Shown here: in pieces, positions 30,331 through 38,161 of the stretch | Layout of the letters: each line of letters opens with the position of its first letter | Numbering within the stretch: position 1 is the first letter of the stretch | Assembly: GCF_003854965.1 (NCBI RefSeq) | Contig: NZ_RQPI01000001.1 | Coordinates: 558,001-622,000 of the forward strand | Source of the DNA: Paenibacillus rhizophilus | Lineage (GTDB): Bacteria > Bacillota > Bacilli > Paenibacillales > Paenibacillaceae | Length of the DNA: 64,000 bases | Direction: 5' to 3' | Translations under genes and position numbers: made by a program | The notes under the pieces: model-generated | Databases searched by the model: none | Told to the model about the DNA's origin: nothing | What the model saw: only the letters and a program-made list of their open reading frames with translations

Positions 30331-31614
30331 TTGCCTTTTCTGGCTGTATGCCTGAAGCATCTGAGAAAGTTATCCGTCGTTCTTCCGGCTGCGCTGATCC
30401 TGGCATCCTGTTCATCTCCCCCGCCGGAGCCCTCGCCGCAGCCGCTCCCAACGGAGAAGCCGGAAGAAGGGCAGACGATTACCCTGATCACACCCGATGC
30501 GGCCAACATCGACTCGGCAAAATCGTCGAAATATCAGATTCAGACACGTTTAACCGACTTTCAGCTGCTCAGCGAATCGGAAGGACTGGCCTGGGGCGTG
30601 ACCAAAAATGCATTGCGCCTTTACTTGACCCGGGACAACGGAAAGACGTGGACCAATATTTCCCCAGCTTCCGCCGTCCAGTTCTCATCGAATCCCGTGT
30701 ATGGCCAGGATATCTTTTTCACGGACCCCGATAACGGTTGGATTATACGGCAGGCATTCGGAATGATGGAGACCATTGTGCTGCGCACCAGGGATGGGGG
30801 GAAGAGCTGGAAGATCTCATCGCTCAGCCAGGGTAGCAGCATTTCTTCGGCTTATTTTGCGTCGCCGCTGAAAGGATGGCTAATGGCGACCTGGGACACC
30901 GAGGAGAGTCGCGAGAGCAAGGCGCTGTTCATGACGGAGGACGGAGGCGCGACCTGGAAGACCGTTATGCAAAATGACCAGTATTCCCCGAACTCTCCCC
31001 ATCCGGCGCTCCCGGTTGTCGGCGTGGCCGGAGGCTTGGTGTTCCAGGACAGCGACATCGGCTTGATTACGCTGAATCGGTCGAAGAGCCCTAGACTGTA
31101 TCGTACCGTTGACGGCGGGGCCAGCTGGAGAGAGGATCAAGCCTTGCCGGATATCGGCGTTTTCAAGAATTACGATAATGTTATTTTGGGGAAGCCGGAA
31201 TTCTTCGGTGCCGAAACCGGCTGGATTCCGGTAGCCAGCACTAAGAAGGACGTTGAGGGGACCGTCTATAATGGTTACTTCACCGCCAATGGCGGCAGAA
31301 ATTGGAAATTAGTGGAGTTTAATCTCGGAATCCGAACCGGCGAGAATGAGAATGTGCCTCCGACCTTTCTGAATGTCAATGACGGCTGGATCTTTAACGG
31401 AAGCTTATTATACCGAACGACCAATCAGGGGAAGAGCTGGAAAGCACTGCCGTCCAGCAGCGTTCTGATATCGAAGTTGACTGAATTTCCGGAGATTGTC
31501 AAGCTGCAGTTTGTTTCGAAAGAGGTCGGATGGCTGCTGATCGAAAAAAGCATGGACAAGCGTTCAATTTTGCTGCAGACGACCAATGGCGGCATCAATT
31601 GGCGCGTCATGTGA
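30331..31614 (+). CDS. Lipoprotein with BNR/Ycf48-like propeller
   Basis: A 427-residue lipoprotein. The signal peptide ends in the lipobox LILASC, then a Pro-rich linker and a propeller of sialidase-like BNR repeats: LYLTRDNGKTWTNI, VLRTRDGGKSWKI, LFMTEDGGATWKTV, LYRTVDGGASWRED, LYRTTNQGKSWKAL and LLQTTNGGINWRVM. It is anchored outside the membrane. The family includes Ycf48-like assembly factors, but most Firmicute members are uncharacterised. The TTG start follows AAAGGAGAG. Confidence 0.85.
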   Translation: MPFLAVCLKHLRKLSVVLPAALILASCSSPPPEPSPQPLPTEKPEEGQTITLITPDAANIDSAKSSKYQIQTRLTDFQLLSESEGLAWGVTKNALRLYLTRDNGKTWTNISPASAVQFSSNPVYGQDIFFTDPDNGWIIRQAFGMMETIVLRTRDGGKSWKISSLSQGSSISSAYFASPLKGWLMATWDTEESRESKALFMTEDGGATWKTVMQNDQYSPNSPHPALPVVGVAGGLVFQDSDIGLITLNRSKSPRLYRTVDGGASWREDQALPDIGVFKNYDNVILGKPEFFGAETGWIPVASTKKDVEGTVYNGYFTANGGRNWKLVEFNLGIRTGENENVPPTFLNVNDGWIFNGSLLYRTTNQGKSWKALPSSSVLISKLTEFPEIVKLQFVSKEVGWLLIEKSMDKRSILLQTTNGGINWRVM

Positions 31615-31618
31615 TATG

Positions 31619-31667
31619 AAGCGTGCGTATTCGAATCCCCAGGGATGAGGAGCCGCACGCTTTTTTA
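31619..31667 (+). terminator. Terminator after lipoprotein gene
   Basis: Stem AAGCGTGCG / CGCACGCTT followed by TTTTTT. Confidence 0.9.
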
Positions 31668-31754
31668 CAAGAAACGTCATGTCTGCAATAGAATGCCGCC
31701 GCCATTTGCAAAGAAAATAAACAATGAAAAACTTATTTAAAATTTCTTATTAAA

Positions 31755-31798
31755 TGTGAAAAAAATCACATTAACTACGATTTATCCTGTGATATATT
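31755..31798 (+). promoter_or_regulatory. Fnr/CRP-type site and promoter of the Cys-rich gene
   Basis: TGTGA-N6-TCACA at 31755-31770 is a perfect match to the Fnr consensus of Bacilli (also the CRP consensus). A -10-like TATATT lies at 31793-31798, placing the palindrome centre about 42 bases before the expected start site, the position of a class II activator. A second half-match, TGTGATATATTTAACACA, overlaps the -10. Confidence 0.65.
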
Positions 31799-31859
31799 TA
31801 ACACATAGAAAGAACGTTCAAATTTTCACAAACTTAAATATCGAACAGGAGAGATTAAT

Positions 31860-32036
31860 ATGAAAACATTTGAAACGGATTTTGTAACCAAAAACCTTCT
31901 GCAATTATGTTATAACTGTGAGGATGCTTACCTGTGCGAGACGGAAGAACAATGCAAAGCTTGCTGGGCAGAGAACGGAATGATTCAGGAGCAAGAAGAT
32001 GAAACGAAACGCTTCCTGGACCTGGTGCATGCATAA
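31860..32036 (+). CDS. Small Cys-rich acidic protein (58 residues)
   Basis: ATG lies 7 bases after AGGAGAG. The protein has five cysteines at residues 17, 20, 26, 32 and 35 (CYNCEDAYLCETEEQCKACW), enough for a metal or Fe-S site, with acidic flanks and no signal peptide. No named family was recognised. The Fnr/CRP-type site upstream suggests induction under oxygen limitation, consistent with a redox or metal role (inference). Confidence 0.75.
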   Translation: MKTFETDFVTKNLLQLCYNCEDAYLCETEEQCKACWAENGMIQEQEDETKRFLDLVHA

Positions 32037-32058
32037 CATAACCACCTTCAGCAAAGAT

Positions 32059-32104
32059 AAAGGCCGCTAGTTTTCCGGAATCCGGAGAATTTGGCGGTCT
32101 TTTT
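32059..32104 (+). terminator. Terminator after Cys-rich gene
   Basis: Imperfect hairpin (AAAGGCCGC / GGCGGTCTTT) with a CCGGA-TCCGG inner stem and a following T-run. Confidence 0.65.
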
Positions 32105-32253
32105 GTTGCGGATTCAAAGCGAATGCCTCTCGGGAGGTGTTTAGGTCTTGAAGTGGCAAGTATGCTGTAAAAGTATGGGCATATAATGTAAGGAAGCCCG
32201 AGTTGACCGGTTTGCCCGGCGGGTGGAATACGGGAGGCGAGGGGGAATCAGTT

Positions 32254-32655
32254 ATGAGTTTGGGGCCGGACCCATCATGGATGTTTGATTTTGCCGGAAC
32301 GGTATTACCGATCTTTTTTGTCGTGATGATAGGCATTGTAGCCATTTCGGCCGGCAGAGGGCTGCTTGTGTGGAGCAGGAACAACCGGATGCCCGTTCTA
32401 ACCGTCCCTGCCCACATTGTATCCAAGCGCAGCGAGATCAGACAGAAACCCCCGGAAGAGGGAAACGTTGCCCATACGACGATGATCTATTATTTGACCT
32501 TTGAATTCGATGACGGAGAACGGGTGGAGTTCAAAGTGAACGGAAGCGAATACGGGATCAGCGCCGAGCGCGACAGGGGACGGCTGACCTACCAGGGTAC
32601 AAGGTACCACGGGTTCAAGCGGGAGCCCCATTATTCCGCGGTGGAAGAACGTTAG
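32254..32655 (+). CDS. DUF2500 family membrane protein
   Basis: A 133-residue protein with one N-terminal membrane helix (VLPIFFVVMIGIVAISAGRGLLVW) and a C-terminal beta-rich domain: TVPAHIVSKRSEIR, then TTMIYYLTFEFDDGERVEFKVNGSEYGI and DRGRLTYQGTRYHGF. This is the DUF2500 layout. ATG 32254 follows GGAGGCGAGGGGG; the longer frame upstream is not coding. Function unknown. Confidence 0.8.
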   Translation: MSLGPDPSWMFDFAGTVLPIFFVVMIGIVAISAGRGLLVWSRNNRMPVLTVPAHIVSKRSEIRQKPPEEGNVAHTTMIYYLTFEFDDGERVEFKVNGSEYGISAERDRGRLTYQGTRYHGFKREPHYSAVEER

Positions 32656-32798
32656 GTCAAATCTTTTTCCAAATTGTAAAAATTTAAGGGTATCCTCTGT
32701 TTCCGTCAAGCGGGTTCAGGGGATATATTACAAAATAGGACGCCGTCAGGCGTTTCTTCTTGTTTGCGGACGTAATTATAGAAATGGAGTGAAAGTCT

Positions 32799-33554
32799 AT
32801 GAATTATAAAAATAAAACGGTTATGGTAACCGGAGCGGGCCGGGGAATCGGCAGGGCGGTCGCCATGGCCTATGCGTCTGAGGGCGCGCAAGTGGTCATT
32901 GCGGAGCTTAAAAGGGAAATAGGCGAAAAAACCGCGGAAGATATCCGGCGGGAGGGAGGAAAGGCGCTCTATTTATCCTGCGATGTCAGCAGGGAGGCGT
33001 ATGTTGCGGCAGTGGTCCGGCAAACGGTACAAGCCTTCGGAAGCGTCGATATCCTGATTAATAACGCAGGGATCGCAAGCGCGCATACCGCGAAATTTTA
33101 TGAGTTGTCCGTAGAGGATTGGGATAAAGTGATGAATACGAACGCCCGCGGCTGCTTTTTGATGGCGCGCGAAGCGGCCAAAGTGATGCGGAATAATCCG
33201 GATGGAGGAGCTATCGTGAATATTTCCTCTACCCGCGCCTTGATGTCCGAGCCGGACACCGAAGCATACGCCGCCTCCAAAGGGGCCATATCTTCACTGA
33301 CCCATGCGATGGCGGTTACCCTCGGCAAAGACGGTATTACGGTCAACTGCATCCTGCCGGGATGGATCGAAACGGGGGATTACAGCGAGCTCAGGGAAAT
33401 AGATCATAACCAGCATCCTGCGGGACGGGTCGGCGTTCCCGGGGACATCGCCAAGGCCTGTCTGTATTTGACTTCTCCGGACAACCGATTTGTTACCGGC
33501 GCTCAGCTCGTCATCGACGGAGGTATGACCCGCAAGATGATATATGAACCTTGA
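32799..33554 (+). CDS. SDR family NAD(P)-dependent oxidoreductase
   Basis: A 251-residue classical short-chain dehydrogenase. TGAGRGIG at residues 11-18, NNAGIAS near 88, catalytic Ser in NISSTRA and YAASK as YxxxK, and C-terminal GAQLVIDGGMTRKM. All catalytic residues are present. Similar to glucose 1-dehydrogenase/3-ketoacyl reductase types; substrate unknown. ATG lies 8 bases after GGAGTGA. Confidence 0.9.
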   Translation: MNYKNKTVMVTGAGRGIGRAVAMAYASEGAQVVIAELKREIGEKTAEDIRREGGKALYLSCDVSREAYVAAVVRQTVQAFGSVDILINNAGIASAHTAKFYELSVEDWDKVMNTNARGCFLMAREAAKVMRNNPDGGAIVNISSTRALMSEPDTEAYAASKGAISSLTHAMAVTLGKDGITVNCILPGWIETGDYSELREIDHNQHPAGRVGVPGDIAKACLYLTSPDNRFVTGAQLVIDGGMTRKMIYEP

Positions 33555-33609
33555 ACCCATCCAGCATGATAAAAAATAACCGGTAAAAGTCACCACTTGG
33601 GCGTTCGCA

Positions 33610-33617
33610 CATACAAT
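33610..33617 (+). promoter_or_regulatory. Candidate sigma-E -10 element for cwlJ
   Basis: CATACAAT matches the mother-cell sigma-E -10 consensus exactly and lies 65 bases before cwlJ, whose Bacillus orthologue is sigma-E controlled. The -35 region (GTCACC near 33589) is a poor match. Confidence 0.45.
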
Positions 33618-33674
33618 ACAACGTGCAATCAAGAACGACTGCCTCTCATTTGGCTAATTGAAGGAGGAAAGCGC

Positions 33675-34097
33675 GTGGCCGTCATCAAGACGAATTCGGA
33701 AGACCAGAAAGTTCTGGCCCGGCTAATGCGGGCGGAAGCGGAGGAGGATGGAGATCTCGGCATGCTTATGGTGGGCAATGTCGGAGTCAACCGGATACTA
33801 AGTAATTGTCTGGATTTTAGAAACATTCGCTCGATGAACGACATGGTATTTCAAAGTCCGGGCGGATATGAAGCAATCACGAAAGGGTATTTCTATCAGC
33901 GCGCCAGAGAAAGGGATATCCGCCTCGCCAAACGCGCCATCGCCGGCGAAAGAACGCATCCCGCCTCCAACGCGCTCTGGTTTTTCCGACCCGTCGGCAA
34001 CTGCCCAGGTACCTGGTATAACCAGACGAACACCGGACGTTTTAAAGCGCACTGCTTTTTTAGACCCAGCGCAGCGGATTGTCCTACCGTTTACTAA
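33675..34097 (+). CDS. cwlJ: Spore cortex lytic hydrolase CwlJ
   Basis: A 140-residue SleB/CwlJ hydrolase that degrades cortex peptidoglycan during germination, typically triggered by Ca-dipicolinate. LARLMRAEAEEDGDLGMLMVGNVGVNRI contains the catalytic Glu; FQSPGGYEA and LWFFRPVGNCPGTWYNQTNTGRFKAHCFF are CwlJ signatures. It has no signal peptide, as usual for CwlJ. GTG 33675 follows AAGGAGG. It is paired with gerQ, needed for CwlJ localisation in the coat. Confidence 0.95.
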   Translation: MAVIKTNSEDQKVLARLMRAEAEEDGDLGMLMVGNVGVNRILSNCLDFRNIRSMNDMVFQSPGGYEAITKGYFYQRARERDIRLAKRAIAGERTHPASNALWFFRPVGNCPGTWYNQTNTGRFKAHCFFRPSAADCPTVY

Positions 34098-34127
34098 ACG
34101 ATTTCATTATTTAGGAGGTTATGATTC

Positions 34128-34601
34128 ATGATTATGCAGCCTTACCGTCCCGTTACGTATTCGTACGGAAGCATGTCTTCCAGTATGCCGGTTGGATCTG
34201 GAATGCCGGCTGGGCCCGGAATGCCGGTTGGGTCCGGAATGCCTGTTGGCGGAAGCGTCCCGCCCCAAGTAACGAGCGGAAGCCCGATGACGCCGTCGGG
34301 AGCCGTCGTTCCAACCCAGCAGCCCGTCTTCGAGCAATCCTACATCGAAAATATTCTCCGGCTCAATCTGGGCAAAGTCGGCACGTTTTATATGACCTAC
34401 GAAAACAACAGCCAATGGAATGCCAAAGTCTTCAAAGGCGTGCTGGAAGCCGCGGGACGGGATCATATCATCATCAGCGATCCGTCGACCGGCCAGCGAA
34501 CTATCCTGCTGATGGTCAATCTGGACTATGCGACCTTTGACCAGCCTCTTACTTACCAGTACCCGGGTGTCACCGGAAATCCGCCGGTTACCCGTAATTA
34601 A
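34128..34601 (+). CDS. gerQ: Spore coat protein GerQ
   Basis: A 157-residue spore coat protein. The N-terminal half is low-complexity with tandem PVGSGMPxGPGM-like repeats (residues ~20-45). The C-terminal half has the GerQ core QSYIENILRLNLGKVGTFYMTYENNSQWNAKVFKGVLEAAGRDHIIISDP. In Bacillus GerQ is cross-linked by transglutaminase and is required for CwlJ in the coat. It directly follows cwlJ. ATG lies 9 bases after AGGAGG. Confidence 0.95.
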   Translation: MIMQPYRPVTYSYGSMSSSMPVGSGMPAGPGMPVGSGMPVGGSVPPQVTSGSPMTPSGAVVPTQQPVFEQSYIENILRLNLGKVGTFYMTYENNSQWNAKVFKGVLEAAGRDHIIISDPSTGQRTILLMVNLDYATFDQPLTYQYPGVTGNPPVTRN

Positions 34602-34616
34602 TGCTAAATATAAGTT

Positions 34617-34647
34617 GGTCCCGGGCTAACGGCTCGGGACCTTTTTA
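34617..34647 (+). terminator. cwlJ-gerQ terminator
   Basis: Stem GGTCCCGGGCT / GGCTCGGGACC followed by TTTTTATTT. Confidence 0.92.
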
Positions 34648-34855
34648 TTTATTCCGAGCGGGTGGCCGGAATGGATTTAAGCCGTCTTTTTCTGAAACAA
34701 ACGCGCATGCTTGCGGGAATGGCGGATATATTTATATAATAATGAATATCTTTATACCCGGAATAATCAAGGAGCTGAGTCTATTGGGAAATATGTAGAG
34801 AAAGGTATGGCTGCCAAGTCGGACGTCTATATTTGGATAAAACGAAGGAGGTGGG

Positions 34856-34890
34856 CCTACCCGCCGGCCTAAGAATACGACGGGTAGGAG
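34856..34890 (+). promoter_or_regulatory. Hairpin that can hide the ribosome binding site
   Basis: CCTACCCG (34856-34863) can pair with CGGGTAGG (34881-34888), which covers part of the TAGGAG ribosome binding site of the CNNM gene. A decoy AAGGAGG lies just upstream. Possible translational control; otherwise the 249 bases from the gerQ terminator to this gene show no feature. Confidence 0.45.
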
Positions 34891-34896
34891 TAAAAT

Positions 34897-36213
34897 TTGA
34901 GCGACCCTTTACCCGGATTATTGAGAGTTGGTCTGATTATTCTTTTGGTGCTGTTAAACGGATTTTTCGTCTCTGTGGAGTACGCGATGGTCAAAGCGCG
35001 CGGAGGGCGGATCGATTCACTGGCTGAGGAAGGCAGCAAAAGAGCGCTGTCGGCGCAGGGAATCATCCGCAATATGGACGCGTACCTCTCGGCCTGCCAG
35101 CTTGGCATTACACTGGCTTCGCTGGCTCTGGGCTGGCTCGGAGAGCCTGTCATCGCGGCGCTGTTGTCACCGCTGATGTCCGGATTCGGGCTTGGCGGTG
35201 CGGCGGTGCATGTATGTTCCGTAATCCTTGCCTTTTTATTCATCACCGTTCTTCATATTGTGCTTGGTGAATTGGCTCCGAAGTCCATCGCGGTTAACAA
35301 GGCCGAAACGGTGCTGCTGATGACTGCGGGACCTATGGGCGCCTTTTACAAGCTGATGTACCCCTTTATATGGGGGGTTAACGGGCTGGCGCAAGGACTT
35401 TTGCGAATGTTCAAGCTGGCGCCTGTTTCCGAGATGGGGACCGCGCATACGGAAGAAGAGATCCGGATTATAATGCAGGAGAGCAATAAGAGCGGACTGA
35501 TCAATAATACCGAAATGGCACTGGTGGACAATATTTTCGGATTTGCGGACACCACGGCCAGGGAAATCATGATTCCACGGACGGAAATGATCTGCCTTAG
35601 CAATCTTTCATCCGTCCAGGAAAATTTGCAAATCGCTTTTGAAGGCATGCGGACGCGGTATCCGGTATGCGAGGGCGATAAGGATCATATTATCGGATTT
35701 ATTCACATGAAGGATTTGATCCGGGAAAATACGATGAACCTTCACGAGCTGATTCGTCCCATTCTTACGGTACCCGAGTCGATTCAAATCAGCGCTCTGC
35801 TGAAAACGATGCAAAAAGCAAAGACGCAAATTGCAATTTTGATCGATGAGTATGGAGGAACTTCGGGACTGGTCACGCTTGAGGATATCATGGAAGAGAT
35901 CGTCGGCGAAATCCAGGACGAATTCGACCAGGAGCGCGCGGGTGTCGAGAAGCTCGGCGAAGAGGAGTACTCTCTGGACGGCCTGCTGCTTATTGAAGAA
36001 GTGAACAGCAGGTTCGATATGCATCTGGAAACGGAGGATTACGACACGATTGGCGGCTGGGTGTATTCCAGACTTGAAGTCAATCCCCCTAACAAAGGGC
36101 AGTTCGTTGAGTACGAGAATCATCTGTTCATCATTGAGGAGACGGATAATAAACGAATCTCACGCATTAAGCTCCTGAAAGTTCAGCCGCTGGCGGAAGA
36201 AGCGGGAGCCTGA
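34897..36213 (+). CDS. CNNM/CorC (HlyC/CorC) family transporter
   Basis: A 438-residue membrane protein. An N-terminal DUF21/CNNM domain has about four helices (VGLIILLVLLNGFFVSVEYAMVKARGGRID, GELAPKSIAVNKA), then a CBS pair (residues ~205-325, containing REIMIPRTEM and ILIDEYGGTSGLVTLEDIMEEIVGEIQDEF) and a C-terminal CorC_HlyC domain. B. subtilis relatives (MpfA/YhdP) export or resist excess Mg2+. The TTG start lies 6 bases after TAGGAG inside a hairpin. 'Hemolysin' in older names is historical. Confidence 0.9.
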   Translation: MSDPLPGLLRVGLIILLVLLNGFFVSVEYAMVKARGGRIDSLAEEGSKRALSAQGIIRNMDAYLSACQLGITLASLALGWLGEPVIAALLSPLMSGFGLGGAAVHVCSVILAFLFITVLHIVLGELAPKSIAVNKAETVLLMTAGPMGAFYKLMYPFIWGVNGLAQGLLRMFKLAPVSEMGTAHTEEEIRIIMQESNKSGLINNTEMALVDNIFGFADTTAREIMIPRTEMICLSNLSSVQENLQIAFEGMRTRYPVCEGDKDHIIGFIHMKDLIRENTMNLHELIRPILTVPESIQISALLKTMQKAKTQIAILIDEYGGTSGLVTLEDIMEEIVGEIQDEFDQERAGVEKLGEEEYSLDGLLLIEEVNSRFDMHLETEDYDTIGGWVYSRLEVNPPNKGQFVEYENHLFIIEETDNKRISRIKLLKVQPLAEEAGA

Positions 36214-36320
36214 AAGAATGACTGAATTCTGCCCAATTGAGCTGTTTCTTAATGGCGGCATTCTTTTCTCGCAGTTTCATCAGTCAAACGGATAAGCGCG
36301 CAGCACTTATATTATTTGTC

Positions 36321-36364
36321 CAAGGGTGCCCCTAAAGCCAACGGCTCTAGAGGCGCCCTTTTCA
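36321..36364 (+). terminator. Terminator after CNNM gene
   Basis: Stem AAGGGTGCCCCTAAAGCC / GGCTCTAGAGGCGCCCTT followed by TT. It sits in the otherwise featureless 289-base gap before bdbD. Confidence 0.85.
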
Positions 36365-36502
36365 TTGCTGCGGAATTTTTAAAGAGTACCAGAGCAGGAA
36401 GCCGTCCTGTTTGCCAAAGCGAGTTCAATGATTATATAATTTTTCTGCACTATGTCTTCATGCCATTACTCCGGTCCGGCAGGACAGAAAGGAATTATAA
36501 CC

Positions 36503-37234
36503 TTGAGCAAATCGAAAAAAAGCAGCACAGCCTCCCCGGCCCTGGCCCAAGAAAAGCGGCGGGCCGAACAGGAACGGCAGAAGAAGAAAACACGTATCCT
36601 TTTACTAGGAGCGATCCTGCTCGTGGTCGTTCTTTTCGCTGCGATGTTTGTATTGGCTTCCAAAAACACGGGCAACCCGGGTTTTCCGTACGATGAACTT
36701 CCAAGATTGGGAGCGGCGGATGCGCCCGTCAAGCTGGTGGAGTTCGGAGATTATAAATGCCCGGCCTGCGCCCAATTCTCCGGCGTTGTCAAGCCGCAGC
36801 TAGTGAAGGATTATATCGAAAAAGGCAAGGCCGCCCTGTATTTCGTCAATATGACCTTCATCGGGCCCGATTCCGAGACCGCTTCCTTGGCGGCGCTGTC
36901 GGTTTACCATCAGAACAGAGAAGCGTTCTGGAAATATTACGATGCGTTGTATGCCAATCAGGGGGACGAGAAGACCGAGTGGGCAACCGAAGATTTCCTG
37001 GTTGAGCTTGCGCAAAAAGAACAGCTTGACGTCGATTACGATCTGCTGCGCAAGGACATTCAAGAGCGTACTTATGAGGATGAATTGGCTAGAGATAACG
37101 CGACCGCAAAGGACAGCGGTGTTAGAAGTACACCGTCGCTGTTTATTAATGGTATAAAGGCCAATGAGCCTTTCAATCTCGACGCGATCGCCAAGGAGAT
37201 TGAGACGGCGGCAAAGGCGGTTGAGACGGAATGA
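36503..37234 (+). CDS. bdbD: Membrane-anchored thiol-disulfide oxidoreductase (BdbD-like)
   Basis: A 243-residue DsbA-like protein. A charged Lys-rich N-terminus, one membrane anchor (ILLLGAILLVVVLFAAMFVLA), then a thioredoxin-like domain with CPAC active site in EFGDYKCPACAQF and cis-Pro in SGVRSTPSLFING. It oxidises exported proteins to form disulfides. The TTG 36503 start follows AAAGGA and begins the Lys-rich N-terminus. It overlaps bdbC by 4 bases, its re-oxidising partner. Confidence 0.92.
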   Translation: MSKSKKSSTASPALAQEKRRAEQERQKKKTRILLLGAILLVVVLFAAMFVLASKNTGNPGFPYDELPRLGAADAPVKLVEFGDYKCPACAQFSGVVKPQLVKDYIEKGKAALYFVNMTFIGPDSETASLAALSVYHQNREAFWKYYDALYANQGDEKTEWATEDFLVELAQKEQLDVDYDLLRKDIQERTYEDELARDNATAKDSGVRSTPSLFINGIKANEPFNLDAIAKEIETAAKAVETE

Positions 37235-37695
37235 AATCATCCTCCGGCTTCTTAAGTCGGCATGGTCTCTACCTGGCCTGGTTTGTATCCTTGGTTGCCA
37301 CAGCCGGCAGCCTCTACCTAAGTGAGGTGTTGAAATACGAACCCTGCAAGCTCTGCTGGTTCCAGCGGATTTTCATGTACCCGCAGGTGCTTCTTCTTGG
37401 CATAGCGACCTACCGGAATGATAAGCGTATTGTTCCTTACGTGCTTCCGCTTAGCGTTATAGGGGGCAGCATATCGCTGTATCATTACGCGGAGCAGAAA
37501 ATTCCGGCTTTAGGCAAAGTACTTCCTTGCACCATCGGTGTGCCCTGCACGAAAGATTATCTAAATTTTTTCGGTTTCATTACGATCCCGCTGCTGGCGC
37601 TGACGGCTTTTATCCTTATAGCCCTGATGCTGTGGAACGCCAGAGCGCGCGAGGAGGAGGAAACGGAAGAGGCGGAGGACGGAAACAACTCGTAG
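37231..37695 (+). CDS. bdbC: Disulfide bond formation protein BdbC (DsbB-like)
   Basis: A 154-residue, four-helix membrane protein with the quinone-linked CxxC (YEPCKLCWFQRIFMYPQ) in the first loop and a second Cys pair (VLPCTIGVPC) in the second loop. It re-oxidises BdbD and passes electrons to the quinone pool. It starts inside the bdbD stop (ATGA). The charged C-terminus is rich in Glu. Confidence 0.94.
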   Translation: MKSSSGFLSRHGLYLAWFVSLVATAGSLYLSEVLKYEPCKLCWFQRIFMYPQVLLLGIATYRNDKRIVPYVLPLSVIGGSISLYHYAEQKIPALGKVLPCTIGVPCTKDYLNFFGFITIPLLALTAFILIALMLWNARAREEEETEEAEDGNNS

Positions 37696-37884
37696 CGGGG
37701 AAGTTTTTTTCCGTAATGGACATAAAAACCCGTGCTGCAGGGATAATACAAGATAATGAACGACACGATTATCTCTTGATGGGAATTTGCGTGAATTAGT
37801 CCGTTTTTCATTTCTTTTTCATCATTTTCACTGTTTACGACTATGGCAATATAGACTAATATTAGACCTTGTGAGTAGTTGAAT

Positions 37885-38030
37885 ATGCGCTGAATTTTCC
37901 AAATGGAAAAACGGGGGAACCAACTTGACCGCCCAGCGGTCAACGGGGTGAATCGGTGCCGGGAAGTTAATCCGGTCCGTAGGGCTTCCACAGTCCGAAT
38001 CCGCCAGCTAACCTCGTAAGCTACAGTGGG
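37885..38030 (+). ncRNA. c-di-AMP (ydaO-yuaA) riboswitch
   Basis: Conserved segments of the ydaO element are in order: GCGCTGA, CGGGGGAACC, ACGGGGTGAATC, CCGGTCCGTAGGG, CCGAATCCG and GCTAACCTCGTAAGC. It lies 130 bases before kimA and leads into a terminator, so c-di-AMP binding should stop transcription of the potassium transporter. The rest of the 466-base gap shows no gene. Confidence 0.93.
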
Positions 38031-38043
38031 ATAATGATCATGC

Positions 38044-38078
38044 ATAAGCATGCGGTCATATCCGTATGCTTATTTTTG
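38044..38078 (+). terminator. ydaO riboswitch terminator
   Basis: Perfect stem ATAAGCATGCGG / CCGTATGCTTAT followed by TTTTT, directly after the aptamer. Confidence 0.92.
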
Positions 38079-38161
38079 TGCCCTTATTTATGAAAATCCA
38101 CCACTGAAAACGGCGCGCGGTATTACCGTTTCAACTCAACAAAGAGAGGAACTGTATCCAA

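Noticed and set aside
34833..35027. Possible leader peptide before the CNNM gene
   Set aside because: The candidate start has no spacing to the AAGGAGG, and the frame overlaps the real gene out of frame.
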